Origin: Paulinella micropora
Lineage: Eukaryota; Cercozoa; Imbricatea; Euglyphida
Length of the DNA stretch: 64,000 bases
Direction of reading: 5' to 3'
Assembly: GCA_009731375.1 (NCBI GenBank)
Contig: BJOX01000239.1
Span: 709,458 to 773,457 of the forward strand
This document shows positions 19,165-27,383 of this stretch, piece after piece. Each line of letters begins with the position of its first letter. Position 1 is the first letter of the stretch. The position numbers and the translations under genes are program-made. Under the pieces are notes generated by a model that made no database searches, had not been told where the DNA came from, and worked only from the letters and a program-made list of their open reading frames with translations.

Positions 19165-22100
19165 CTAATGTCTTTGATATCCGTAAGGAATACTATCATT
19201 TTCATTGATAAACTCCCGACCTTGCCATTTATTATCATTAACTTTCTTTTTTATGTTTGTAGTATGAACTATGCTAAAATGGTTAATGTTTTGCTGTTTG
19301 CTATTTCGTGATAAATGAATTTTCTTCATTTGAAAATCTCTAACATTTTCAATGCTTTCGCCTAAATCCATCTTTTCATATACTTCTGGATTTAACCCCT
19401 TTGAATTCAACCCCTTACCTCTAAGGTGGTAGTATCTCTTTTTTACTCCATCGTTTTCGTAGCATTCAATTATATGAACTCCTTTGTCTTTATGTTTCAA
19501 GTCATTCTTAGTAAGGTAAGGGAGAAATGCTTCATTCGTTGTAAATTCTAACATATACAATTTAGGAGCAATCCATATTCCTCTTATTATCTTACAGCAA
19601 TCTCCTAAGTCATCCGTTATTCCTCCGAGAGATTTATCACCAAGCCTTTTGATTAGTTTGGCGAACCTAACATGCAACACTAGACTATCAGTATCGGTGT
19701 AATAGAAATCAGCCTCTATGTCTTTATTTGGATTAGCCTCTTTTATGTAGTTATACATAATTCGCCTGCTATATGCTAGAATGAAAGCCCCGTAATGAGA
19801 AGGCTTTGTAATACTCTCTTCAATTATTACTTCATTTCTAGGTATTCCAGATACGTGCCATAGTTTGTTTCCGTCTTTATCTTTGAATTCAACCACATCA
19901 GATATATAGTTTTTCGTCCAAAATTTCCAATACTCCTCATTTGATTTAATATATTCTGCTTCTGTTGGGATAGGTCGCTGTATCATTTTTCCGTATAACG
20001 AATTCATAAATAGTTTGGCTAGTAAATATTGCGGTGTGCCTTTTTCGCTATTTTCTTTCGCCTTAAACATTTCCAGTATGTATTCTTTGAAAACTGGTTC
20101 GGCCTCCTCTGTATAGTAGCCTTTATGAATTGTTATATCGTAGCCTTCCTTAATCATATCTTCAATATCAACACTTGTGAGCCATTGGTCTTTCATATCC
20201 GCTAAATTCCACTTTAATGAGCCCATTTTATTTCTCTGTCCTATTCTTGAATGTAATATGTCTTTTGGTGAGATATAATCAACATTGTAAATACCGATTG
20301 GAAGATTATTATAATCAAATGGTGCGATAGCCTGTTTAATTTCTCCAACCATAAATAAATTAAGCATCGCTGTTGGGTATAAAGATACGACATCCGCATC
20401 AACTAAATAATCGGTTAATTCGTCAAATGTGATTTTTCCCGCTAAGTAGTCCTTGTATTGTTTTGAAACAAATCTTTTTTTGCTTGGATATGTTCTTGCT
20501 CCGATAACCGCTTTTCTAAATGACTTTTCTTGTTCAATAGTTGGAAGCCTTACATCGTGCTTACCATCAATCATTTTCTTCCAGATATTGAAAGCAAGGC
20601 TTGAAGTTGAAATGTATGAAGTTAAATTCACTGAGTGTTTTTCAAATATCTCTGTGTTTATTTTGTCATATAACTCTTTTAACCCCATAACATCACACTT
20701 CAAATATTCAAGACACTTATTTCTTAATTCTTCGCTCATTTTTTCCCATTCTGTGGCTTGGTCGTGGTCAAAATCTCCTTTAAGAGTTTTACATTTCATA
20801 TTTTCTAAGTTTTCTTTTAGAGTTCCCTGAGTATGCTTACACATATCCCACATTTTAATATTTTCAAATTGTAAAGAGATTATTGAGCCGTTATTAATCA
20901 TATGTGATTTTGGTTTAATGCCTCTTCTTATTAATTCCTGTTTAATGAAGTAGTGGTCAAAGTTCGCTCCATTAAATCCATTCACATATAAAATCGGCGG
21001 TTCTTCATCTTTGTTTCTTTTCTTTCTTACTCCTGCTACTTTCTTGACTGGATTATGAATATCTGGTTGTTTGTTTGCCCATTCAACTGCTAACTTCTTT
21101 CCTCTCTCTAGAAGTGTATCAAGAAATTTAGAAATACTATCTTTACCAGCAAAGTATTTAAATCCTTCCGTCCCTTGAGTATATCCGACTATATAGCAGT
21201 CGTGAATATCAAAGCCTTCAGCAAGTGTGTTATTTCTAAAAGTTTCAAGGTCGTAATGAAGGAGTTCGTCTTTATTATTATATTTTTCTTTATGCTCCTT
21301 CGTTATTAAATGTCTCTTTCCATTCTTTAATATTTCTCTATTCACATAATTTATGATTTTTGGATTACAAGTGTGCTTTTTGATGTATTTCTTTAAACAT
21401 TGTTCGCATTTTTGTTTATATCTTTTAGTTAATCCAAAATAGTGGTTATTCTCTAAGTAAATCATAATGTCCGCTTCTTCTCCGATGTTGTTTGTGCTTA
21501 TAGTTTCTCTTGTTAAGGCGTTTGTTATTTCATATGTCTTTCCTTCTTTTATCAAAGTATTAAGGATTTTTACGGCGGTAGAGAATGGTATAGGGCAATC
21601 ATTAGAAAGATTGAATTTCTCTCTAATATCATTACATCTTTTTCTGTTAATAAGTGGCATATTAAGAAGGTCTTTACAGAGAAAGAATAAACAATTATTA
21701 TTCTTGCTAGCGGGAGATATCAATATGTTTTCATCAAATATTATTTTTTTACATTTGTTTCTTCCTTCATAACAACCGCCTCCGTTTTCTTGAACTACTA
21801 CTACCTTAGCATATTCAATAATTCGGTCATAACCTAATCCAGATGCTTCAATATTGCTTATGTTAAACTCATTCAACATTTCAATAAAATCGTCATAGTT
21901 TTTTATTTGAAAAGAATTAAATGTTTTCTTTTTATAATATCTATTTAATTCTTCGTGGTCTGTTATATATGTTATAGTGATATGAACATCCGCATTTCCT
22001 GTCATACCATTTCTTTTCGCATCCAATAGTATAGGAATTAGAACCTCTCGCTCTAATGCATCAGTATCATAAAAGTTTATGTCTAATCCTTGCTTCTCGT

Positions 22101-22257
22101 ATGTAAGAGAGTTTAATCTATTGTCTCGCCTAGATTTTAACTCTACTACTTTAAATTCCCTTTTGTTTTCTCTGGTTTCTGTTTTCCTCAAATTCGCCCT
22201 TACCTTCGCTAGTTCTACATTTTCCTTCGTCGGTCTTGGCGGTAATGGTGGTGGCAT
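19165..22257 (-). CDS. Protein-primed DNA polymerase, family B
   Basis: 1030 residues, intact. Exonuclease motifs: ExoI HYDLETFR (Asp336, Glu338), ExoII NGANFDHYF (Asp434), ExoIII YLKCDVMGL (Asp522). Polymerase motifs: A DADVVSLYP (620-628), B KLFMNSLYG (748-756), C YTDTDS (853-858), then KLYMLEF. The two insertions around motif A fit terminal-protein regions of protein-primed enzymes. The N-terminal 330 residues are not polymerase; they begin with a Pro-rich MPPPLPPRP and a basic segment and could hold the priming function, since no separate terminal-protein gene is visible. Replicates the linear genome from its inverted ends. Confidence 0.95.
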   Translation of the reverse strand: MPPPLPPRPTKENVELAKVRANLRKTETRENKREFKVVELKSRRDNRLNSLTYEKQGLDINFYDTDALEREVLIPILLDAKRNGMTGNADVHITITYITDHEELNRYYKKKTFNSFQIKNYDDFIEMLNEFNISNIEASGLGYDRIIEYAKVVVVQENGGGCYEGRNKCKKIIFDENILISPASKNNNCLFFLCKDLLNMPLINRKRCNDIREKFNLSNDCPIPFSTAVKILNTLIKEGKTYEITNALTRETISTNNIGEEADIMIYLENNHYFGLTKRYKQKCEQCLKKYIKKHTCNPKIINYVNREILKNGKRHLITKEHKEKYNNKDELLHYDLETFRNNTLAEGFDIHDCYIVGYTQGTEGFKYFAGKDSISKFLDTLLERGKKLAVEWANKQPDIHNPVKKVAGVRKKRNKDEEPPILYVNGFNGANFDHYFIKQELIRRGIKPKSHMINNGSIISLQFENIKMWDMCKHTQGTLKENLENMKCKTLKGDFDHDQATEWEKMSEELRNKCLEYLKCDVMGLKELYDKINTEIFEKHSVNLTSYISTSSLAFNIWKKMIDGKHDVRLPTIEQEKSFRKAVIGARTYPSKKRFVSKQYKDYLAGKITFDELTDYLVDADVVSLYPTAMLNLFMVGEIKQAIAPFDYNNLPIGIYNVDYISPKDILHSRIGQRNKMGSLKWNLADMKDQWLTSVDIEDMIKEGYDITIHKGYYTEEAEPVFKEYILEMFKAKENSEKGTPQYLLAKLFMNSLYGKMIQRPIPTEAEYIKSNEEYWKFWTKNYISDVVEFKDKDGNKLWHVSGIPRNEVIIEESITKPSHYGAFILAYSRRIMYNYIKEANPNKDIEADFYYTDTDSLVLHVRFAKLIKRLGDKSLGGITDDLGDCCKIIRGIWIAPKLYMLEFTTNEAFLPYLTKNDLKHKDKGVHIIECYENDGVKKRYYHLRGKGLNSKGLNPEVYEKMDLGESIENVRDFQMKKIHLSRNSKQQNINHFSIVHTTNIKKKVNDNKWQGREFINENDSIPYGYQRH

Positions 22258-22397
22258 TACTTTTATATTAGTGTGGATATAAAAATAATGGAAATAAATT
22301 AAATTGTTTTACTTTTTTATATATATTATATTGTCTTACCTTTAATATGAAATTCATAATTTTTAGAAAAAAATCGTTTTTTGTTTTTCGTTTTTGT

Positions 22398-22574
22398 TTA
22401 GGTTCCTCTCGCCTTCATTTCTTCGTATTCCTTAAGTTTTCTATTTCGTTCTTTTAATTGCTCCTTCCTCTTTTGATTAATTTCGTCCTTATTTCTCTTG
22501 TAATATGCAAGAGCCTTTTCGGAGTTAGCCTTTCGTTTGTCCTCAGGTGTTAGATATTTCTTGTGTCTCCCCAT
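22398..22574 (-). CDS. 58-residue basic coiled-coil protein
   Basis: MGRHKKYLTPEDKRKANSEK then ALAYYKRNKDEINQKRKEQL and a Lys/Glu-rich helix, ending ARGT. The pattern KYLTPEDKR..YY.RNKDEIN.KR is a recurrent N-terminal DNA-binding-like motif in small virus proteins and in some homing nucleases. Element 2 has a homologue (MPRPKLYEGEARRK..ALAYYYRHQERL) in the same place upstream of PolB, split by an inversion. The conservation supports it as a true gene despite its size. Confidence 0.75.
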   Translation of the reverse strand: MGRHKKYLTPEDKRKANSEKALAYYKRNKDEINQKRKEQLKERNRKLKEYEEMKARGT

Positions 22575-22578
22575 CTCT

Positions 22579-22627
22579 ATATATATAAGTAATAATATTT
22601 ATTTCTTTAAATGGTTTTACATTTTAT
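22579..22627. repeat. Repeated intergenic cassette, copy 1
   Basis: About 47 bp from TATATAAGTAATAATATTTA to TTTTACATTTTATT, almost identical to 22891-22937. It supplies the upstream region of the 58-residue gene and the 3' end of the 90-residue gene. Confidence 0.8.
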
Positions 22628-22889
22628 TATTTAATATAATCATCACCCTTAATTTAAGTTGTGCGATTGCTTCTTCGCAAATTTGCCATTTGTGAATATT
22701 CAACATTGTTGGAGCCTCTAATGCCTTGTTTCTCTGTTCTTCCCAAAACTTAAAGGCTTTGCTATATCGCTGAAGTGTTTCTCTTCTAGTGTATTTCTTA
22801 ATCCTTCTATCGTGAGCTAGTGCTTCTGGAAAATGTAAGTTGTATAGTTCTTTCAATTCCTTGTCCGCTTGTATCATTATAGAAGACAT
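22617..22889 (-). CDS. 90-residue conserved small protein
   Basis: MSSIMIQADKELKELYNLHF..EALAHD, then an aromatic/basic helix RYSKAFKFWEEQRNKAL and a C-terminal helix ending NNKM. The element 2 gene at 44950-45186 shows the same spacing (YNKHFPEANADD..RYRKAHEFWDKQ..QICIQAKEQLNMRM). All-helical, no known domain. Conserved position at the PolB end near the inverted repeat suggests an early or regulatory gene. Confidence 0.75.
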   Translation of the reverse strand: MSSIMIQADKELKELYNLHFPEALAHDRRIKKYTRRETLQRYSKAFKFWEEQRNKALEAPTMLNIHKWQICEEAIAQLKLRVMIILNNKM

Positions 22890-22890
22890 A

Positions 22891-22937
22891 TTATATAAGT
22901 AATAATATTTATTTCTTTAAATGGTTTTACATTTTAT
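22891..22937. repeat. Repeated intergenic cassette, copy 2
   Basis: Direct repeat of 22579-22627; it lies upstream of the 90-residue gene and covers the 3' end of the 149-residue gene. Confidence 0.8.
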
Positions 22938-22960
22938 TTTTATAACATTATTATAACAAA

Positions 22961-23410
22961 TCACGAGTGATTTTTATAATATCTTTCCAAGTCGTCGTTT
23001 CTACGAATTATACGAATAACTTTATGCCCACCTATCATAACTTCTTCTTTCTCTGCGAAGTGGTCTCTATGAAAGTCTGATTTTTCGTGTTGATATTTTC
23101 CGTATATCCCTATTACCTTACCGCATACACAGGTATATTTCTGTTTTCTTCTTTCCTTTACATATTCCGCTCTCTTCTGTTTGCTGAGTTGATTGTAATC
23201 AGTATTCCTATTATCTTCTTCATATTTTGCTAAGATTTCGTTTTCGTAAAATTCTTTTGCTAGTTGTTCCGCTTCTTCCTTCGTTCTCTTGTTGTTTATT
23301 CCTATTGCTTTCTCCTTCGTTATTCCATCCTCTCTCCAAACTATTACAACTTTATTTTTTTTAATCTGTATTCCTCCTTTCGTAATCTTTCTTAGATTGT
23401 TAGTGTTCAT
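22961..23410 (-). CDS. 149-residue protein with C-x-C-G..H..H zinc motif
   Basis: The N-terminal third (ITKGGIQIKKNKVVIVWREDGITKEK in part, then AIGINNKRTKEEAEQLAKEFY) looks like a small AP2- or Arm-type beta-beta-beta-helix DNA-binding fold; this is a tentative reading. A basic helix follows, then YTCVCGKVIGIYGKYQHEKSDFH, a CxCG..H-x5-H zinc site of the type found at the tails of virus-encoded GIY-YIG and HNH nucleases, including the frameshifted tail at 5862-5977. It is the last gene before the right inverted repeat. It could be a nuclease-derived DNA-binding protein. Confidence 0.72.
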   Translation of the reverse strand: MNTNNLRKITKGGIQIKKNKVVIVWREDGITKEKAIGINNKRTKEEAEQLAKEFYENEILAKYEEDNRNTDYNQLSKQKRAEYVKERRKQKYTCVCGKVIGIYGKYQHEKSDFHRDHFAEKEEVMIGGHKVIRIIRRNDDLERYYKNHS

Positions 23411-23465
23411 TGTATATTAACATATTTTTTTATTACTTAAATGATAATTTAAAAAATAGGAATTA

Positions 23466-23546
23466 TTAAAAAGAGAAGACATTCAACCAGAGAATATCAG
23501 GAGTAGTAAGCGAGAAAAAAAAGGCTAAGGTAATATTGGATTTATA
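23466..23546 (+). pseudogene. Integrase C-terminal remnant next to the right inverted repeat
   Basis: Encodes REDIQPENIRSSKREKK, then after a 1-base shift in an A-run AKVILDL-stop. This is the last 26 residues of an integrase, on the plus strand, abutting the inverted repeat exactly as an integrase end would. It resembles the element 2 integrase (EDIQPENVRTSKREKKAKVILDL) more than element 1's own (EDIDEGNVRTSDRIRKKKQILDL). Confidence 0.8.
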
Positions 23547-23596
23547 GGTGGCTGGTGGCTTAAATTCTAGAAAATTCTATTTCCGGAATATCACCA

Positions 23597-23680
23597 TGCG
23601 ACACCAAGACACCGCGGTGTCGCAGTGTCGCAACCTCTGCGACAGAATTTCGCTTTTTTGTCGCAGTGTCGCAGTTGACA
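23597..23680. repeat. GTGTCGCA / TGCGACAC cluster
   Basis: Five or more copies of GTGTCGCA or its complement, including the 14-bp palindrome GACACCGCGGTGTC, in the right subterminal region. Could be a protein-binding iteron for replication; there is no direct evidence. Confidence 0.65.
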
Positions 23681-23741
23681 TAAATTCGTTTTTTCTTATT
23701 GTATAATATATGTTTTCCGTCGGTGCTCAATCTCTATCTCT

Positions 23742-23761
23742 ATCTCCAACTAGTTGGAGAT
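23742..23761. repeat. 20-bp perfect palindrome, right subterminal region
   Basis: ATCTCCAACTAGTTGGAGAT. It is accompanied by ACATGTA-GGAGAT strings, which also flank the near-palindrome in the fibre gene at 10093-10112. Confidence 0.85.
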
Positions 23762-24023
23762 TTACGTGTCGGAGATTTACATGTAGGAGATAATGGTGTG
23801 TTTTTTTTAACCTTAAAAAATTTTTAACTTTTTCTTGCTTTTATTTAAAAGTAAAAGTAAAGCGGAAAAAAATTTTGCTTGATTTTTATTTTATTTAAAA
23901 GCGAGATTAAGAGCAAGAGAGATTTCTTTATTTTTCTTTTTCGTATTCATCAAAATTTTCGTTTTTTTATTTTGCTGTTTTGTTGCTTCGTATTGAAAGT
24001 TCAAACTAGCAATAGGAGAGCCA

Positions 24024-24079
24024 ATCCTTTTTTAAATAGCCATTTTGAGGGCACGAAAAAATGGTATTAAAAAAAGGAT
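24024..24079. repeat. Terminal foldback hairpin, right end of element 1
   Basis: Mirror of 4656-4711, ending 11 bp from the element terminus. Confidence 0.8.
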
Positions 24080-24090
24080 ATTATACTACT

Positions 24091-24096
24091 AAACTA
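24091..24096. repeat. Target site duplication AAACTA, right of element 1
   Basis: Exact repeat of 4639-4644 immediately after the ACTACT terminus. Confidence 0.93.
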
Positions 24097-24780
24097 GAAG
24101 CACTTTTGTGCAAAACAAAAAATGCAAATCTGAGAGTGGTAAGGTTGTCTTACTAATCTTCAAATTTTCTCGCGGGAACAAACGTTCCGCTCCTTTTATA
24201 GCGGGAACAAAAATAATCAAGTCTACTCAAGAGTCTCTCTCACGGCCCACTCTGCCTGATATGGAGCATTTAGGTATTTGTGAAATGACGCTTTTGCTGC
24301 GCAAGCTTGCAAAAACTTCATTTCACAGCATACCATACATTCCATGAGCTCTCTCCCCTCTCTCCTAGGTCCCGAAAAGACCTCTGGAAAAAAATTGGTA
24401 AATGCCACTTTACCCTGGCAAAATGCAGTAAAATTGCCTATAATCCCTCAAAGGTTGCCTTTTTTACCCAACTAAAAATAAAAGGCGACTGGAAAAAAAA
24501 ATAAAGAAAGACTTCATCAGTCTGTTTATTGCCGATTAACGTTGTTTTGACCTGTGCGTTGGTATTATCCTTGATAACCCTTTCTGTTGATGATATGATC
24601 CCAAAATGTTAGTAATCAAGCTTTTCTGCATCTGTAATTCCTCGAACGAGAACGGCGACTACCAACGTTCAGAATTCTGACCCATTTACTATCGTTGTTG
24701 TGCTTGCATTCTGCGCGTTCACATAGTTTGTGGTTTGTTCTGTATGTGTATATCTGTTTGTGTATGCTTGCATCCTTGCT
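24097..24780. other. Host spacer between the two virus insertions
   Basis: No gene is supported. 24186-24293 is about 90 percent identical to the DIRS-like promoter region 50873-50985, including a minus-strand TATAAAAGGAGCGG. 24291-24358 repeats 4393-4460. The remainder to 24780 is unique. The end ATCTTC (24781-24786) is the left target duplication of element 2. Confidence 0.75.
24186..24293 (-). promoter_or_regulatory. Solo copy of the DIRS-like promoter region
   Basis: Contains TATAAAAGGAGCGG on the minus strand and the stretch up to CTCCATATCAGGCAGAGTGG as at 50873-50985. Element 1 is inserted just downstream of it. Confidence 0.7.
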
Positions 24781-24786
24781 ATCTTC
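24781..24786. repeat. Target site duplication ATCTTC, left of element 2
   Basis: ATCTTC precedes the AGAAG terminus and is repeated at 45416-45421. Confidence 0.92.
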
Positions 24787-24941
24787 AGAAGATAATTACA
24801 CTTTTCCTAGGGTCATTTTTCAAGAAAAATACCCTCTAGGAAAAGGGTAGTTAAGTCCAAAATAACCCAAAATTCAATAACAAAGAGAAATCATAAGAAA
24901 TCAAATAGAAATCTAAAAAGAAGAGAAATGAAAGAAGGAAA
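24787..24941 (+). repeat. Left terminal inverted repeat of element 2
   Basis: About 155 bp matching the reverse complement of 45261-45415 at roughly 92 percent. It contains a foldback (about 24799-24847) of CTTTTCCTAGGG..CATTTTTC and its complement, 12 bp from the end. No sequence similarity to the element 1 repeat. Confidence 0.92.
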
Positions 24942-25052
24942 TTACCTGTTAGTAGCAACCCACCTCCATCGCGAAGAATAACAAACCTGCCTCCACACAT
25001 ACTGTATGGGGCAGGGTTTTTTAAGTCTCCCACGACTTTAAAATTTTTCAAC

Positions 25053-25101
25053 TATCGCTCCCGAAGGATGCATATTAAGTTATCGCTCCCGAAGGAAGCA
25101 T
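25053..25101. repeat. Two 21-bp direct repeats, 28-bp period
   Basis: TATCGCTCCCGAAGGA followed by T/A and GCAT occurs at 25053-25073 and 25081-25101, between the left inverted repeat and the first gene. Possible regulator or replication-protein site. Confidence 0.7.
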
Positions 25102-25121
25102 AAAAAAATCAATTAATGACC

Positions 25122-25499
25122 TCACCGTAGAGCTCTGTTCATGTTAGGATTTCCCTCTTTTATGTTATTTTTTTGTTTGATTGCCAAACAAGCTTGTGTA
25201 AAGGTAGACCCTTCTTCAACGAGTGATTCTATCTCTTCAATATCATATCCTTCAACTAATTCTCTGTTCTGTTTCTTCCACAGTTTCATCAATTTTCTTT
25301 CTTTTTCAATCTTTCTTAATCTTTTCTTTCTTCTTCTGTCTTTCATCACATCTTCTTCAATCTCGTCTTGCTCCTTATTCTTCTTCCTCAAAATGACATC
25401 AATCTCACTAAGTCGTTCTTTCTTCTTTTCTAATGCTGTCTTCATTTCTTCAATCATGTCTTCATCTTTCTCAATCTCTTTCCTCGCTTTTATCTTCAT
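25122..25499 (-). CDS. Charged coiled-coil protein, possibly N-truncated
   Basis: 125 residues from the first ATG. Almost entirely Lys/Glu heptads (about residues 1-75), then RELVEGYDIEEIESLVEEG and CLAIKQKNN. The frame stays open upstream to about 25598 without another ATG (IPNNVKGKEEWIEQFEDGYS), so the real product may be longer or its start lost. No counterpart in element 1. No function can be assigned. Confidence 0.55.
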   Translation of the reverse strand: MKIKARKEIEKDEDMIEEMKTALEKKKERLSEIDVILRKKNKEQDEIEEDVMKDRRRKKRLRKIEKERKLMKLWKKQNRELVEGYDIEEIESLVEEGSTFTQACLAIKQKNNIKEGNPNMNRALR

Positions 25500-25626
25500 C
25501 TCCTTCAGTCTCTTAATTGAATATCCGTCTTCAAACTGCTCAATCCATTCTTCTTTTCCTTTAACATTGTTTGGTATCAGATTAAAAGAAATATTTTAGA
25601 GAGGTTTTTTTGTTACTCACGAGTGA

Positions 25627-25668
25627 AGTCAAAAAGACAAAAAGACAAAAAGACGAAAAGACGCTAAG
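25627..25668. repeat. AAAAAGAC tandem repeat
   Basis: Four to five copies of the octamer AAAAAGAC, degenerating at the right end. Noncoding. Confidence 0.8.
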
Positions 25669-25866
25669 ACACTAATCGTCTAAAAAAAGAAGTCGCTGTT
25701 AAGTTCTATTGCATATCGAAATTATTTATATCGGGTTTTTCGTTAAAAATTATTGAAATAACCCGTCCGACAAAATCTGGTCCAGGAAACCTAAACCTAA
25801 ATCACTAGTCAAGAAAATTCTCGTCAGTCTTCAGAAATCTCCCAAGCCAAGAAGTGAGAGGGCAAG

Positions 25867-26136
25867 ATGGAGGAGCTCGAAGACATTTTCCGCAATGTAG
25901 CCGTCGACCCTGCCCCCGTCCAGCCCATCCCCGCCGACCCTGCCCCCGTCCCCGTCGACCCTGCTCCCGCCCCCGTCGACCCTGCTCCCGTCCAGCCCGC
26001 CCCCGCTCCCATCCCCATCCATCCCGACCCAGCTCCACCGATCGAAGACGACATTCCTGACGGATGGAGGAGGTTTGAAAACATTCATGATTTGATTCAC
26101 AATAGAAATGACGTAAGTTTCGTCGCCGTCCGATAG
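25867..26136 (+). CDS. Pro/Ala/Asp repeat protein
   Basis: 89 residues. MEELEDIFRNVAV, then an Ala-Pro-Val-Asp-Pro repeat (about residues 13-58) encoded by C-rich GTCGACCCTGC repeats, then IPDGWRRFENIHDLIHN. The G/C content of the repeat is far above the rest of the AT-rich element. A strong donor-like GTAAGT follows codon Asp82. No homologue in element 1. Low-complexity spacer proteins of this kind occur in virions and as surface proteins, but no role is established. Confidence 0.5.
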   Translation: MEELEDIFRNVAVDPAPVQPIPADPAPVPVDPAPAPVDPAPVQPAPAPIPIHPDPAPPIEDDIPDGWRRFENIHDLIHNRNDVSFVAVR

Positions 26137-26189
26137 ATTTTCTTTTCTCAGACAAAAAGATAAAAATCTATAATAGTAAACCAGAAGAT

Positions 26190-26393
26190 ATGGAAGAAAA
26201 GGAAAATTACTTTTTTGCTCACGTTGAAAGAAATACGTGGATTGAGAGACCCACTCACGATTTTCATTTTCTCGTGTCAGTCGGCGGACCAGATGAGATA
26301 GTTATTTTCAATTCTATTTCAGCCATCAGCCGCGTATTGAAAGGTAGAACTAGACTCATCAACTGGATTCTCCCAATCAGTCGGTTCATTTAA
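26190..26393 (+). CDS. 67-residue hypothetical protein
   Basis: MEEKENYFFAHVERNTWIER..HDFHFLVSVGG..IVIFNSISAISRVLKG and a short C-terminus. Immediately downstream of the Pro-rich frame, in a different phase; the two may be parts of one gene if a frameshift or short intron (donor at 26113) exists. Convergent with the integrase. No recognised domain. Confidence 0.4.
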   Translation: MEEKENYFFAHVERNTWIERPTHDFHFLVSVGGPDEIVIFNSISAISRVLKGRTRLINWILPISRFI

Positions 26394-26399
26394 TTAAAT

Positions 26400-27383
26400 C
26401 TATAAATCTAATATCACTTTTGCTTTCTTTTCTCTTTTGCTCGTCCGAACGTTCTCTGGTTGAATGTCTTCTCTCTTTAACTGTTCTTTTGTTTTCTTTT
26501 CTTTTGTTATTTCTTTTACCTGATCTTTTATTTGTTTTTCTTCCTCTACCGGTTTGTTGAACTGAGTCTTTAATAATTCCCTGGTGCTTACTAGCTCGTC
26601 TGAATTTAATATCAACTTGAATCCGGAACGCCCTACGACTGTATAAATTTGTTTACTGTATTGCTTTCCCCCTTTAGAAAATAAATGTCTTTTCAACTCA
26701 CGGCGGACTTTATCTCCTTTTTCAAATTCATCAATTAGACCATCGCGTTGAATACGTTGTTTATTTTTATTTACACCTTTAAATACATCAATCTGCCTGG
26801 CTTTAATCGTTCTATGAAATCGCATATTATAAGCGTCTACTATATCGTCAATCCAAGTAAGCCAGTCAAAATTACCGTTAGTTTCAAATAACATGTCTAG
26901 CCATCTCCGTATTTTTCTTATAACCCAGTCAACGATCGCAAGCGCCCGGTTGTCTCCTATTTCAACAGTCAGGTGATCGATATTATTCACTCTGAAATAA
27001 TCTTTAACCATTCCTTTGTATTCACTTCCGCTGTCGGTTGTGATTGATTCCGGAGTGTACGGTATAGATTTTAAAGCTAAATAAACTTCCTTAGCAGTTT
27101 TATTTTTTAGTGGTTTAATAATTAAAAATCTGCTGTGTGTGTCTATCCAAAACAACATCCAGGCATAGCCTTTATTACCTTTCTTGTCTTTTAGTTTTGA
27201 CATATCGGCTAGGTCTACAAATACTTGTTTAAGTGGTTTATCAGACCATATCGTATTCCATTTATCTGTTGGTAATCTTTTCTGGTAATGAATTTCTAAT
27301 GCTTGTTGTTCTTTTCTTTCATCCGCATCCTCCACAACTTCATCTGTAGTATTGTTTTGTGGATTGCTATGTTTGTAGTCCAT
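26400..27383 (-). CDS. Retroviral-type integrase, intact
   Basis: 327 residues from ATG 27383. VFVDLADMSK (first Asp), WIDTHSRFLIIKPLKNKTAKEVY, ITTDSGSEYKG (second Asp), then IVDWVIRKIRRWL with Asp instead of the usual Glu 35 residues later. Next comes the SH3-like KGDKVRRELKRHLFSKGGKQYSKQIY region and a basic Lys/Glu tail ending VILDL. The start is preceded directly by GGGAGGTG, a motif shared with two other genes of this element. A Zn-binding HHCC domain is not obvious in the short N-terminus. Confidence 0.93.
   Translation of the reverse strand: MDYKHSNPQNNTTDEVVEDADERKEQQALEIHYQKRLPTDKWNTIWSDKPLKQVFVDLADMSKLKDKKGNKGYAWMLFWIDTHSRFLIIKPLKNKTAKEVYLALKSIPYTPESITTDSGSEYKGMVKDYFRVNNIDHLTVEIGDNRALAIVDWVIRKIRRWLDMLFETNGNFDWLTWIDDIVDAYNMRFHRTIKARQIDVFKGVNKNKQRIQRDGLIDEFEKGDKVRRELKRHLFSKGGKQYSKQIYTVVGRSGFKLILNSDELVSTRELLKTQFNKPVEEEKQIKDQVKEITKEKKTKEQLKREDIQPENVRTSKREKKAKVILDL

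Larger units (their letters stand above)
4645..24090. mobile_element. Element 1: integrated Polinton-type virus, 19.4 kb
   Basis: A complete self-synthesising DNA element bounded by inverted repeats and an exact 6-bp duplication. It encodes the Polinton hallmark set: integrase, protein-primed PolB, packaging ATPase, Ulp1/adenain-type protease, minor and major capsid proteins. It adds an S74 fibre and a lectin-like protein, which are more usual in Polinton-like viruses of protists. Most genes are intact. Visible defects are one nonsense codon and one frameshift in the fibre gene, a frameshift in the GIY-YIG gene and gap-affected integrase and small genes. It sits in a host repeat related to the promoter region of the DIRS-like element at 46-51 kb. 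Confidence 0.95.
23536..24090 (-). repeat. Right terminal inverted repeat of element 1
   Basis: The outer part (about 23795-24090) mirrors 4645-4940 nearly perfectly and ends ATTATACTACT. The inner part (about 23536-23660) mirrors 5128-5258 loosely. The inner part contains GTGTCGCA-type repeats (23597-23680) absent from the left copy and is followed by a palindrome at 23742. Confidence 0.92.

Noticed and set aside
25053-25101. CRISPR-like array
   Set aside because: Only two repeats with a 7-base spacer; a simple direct repeat.
26113-26151. 39-bp intron joining the Pro-rich and 67-residue frames
   Set aside because: GTAAGT and TTTTCTCAG look right, but joining them gives a stop after three codons, so the frames do not connect this way.
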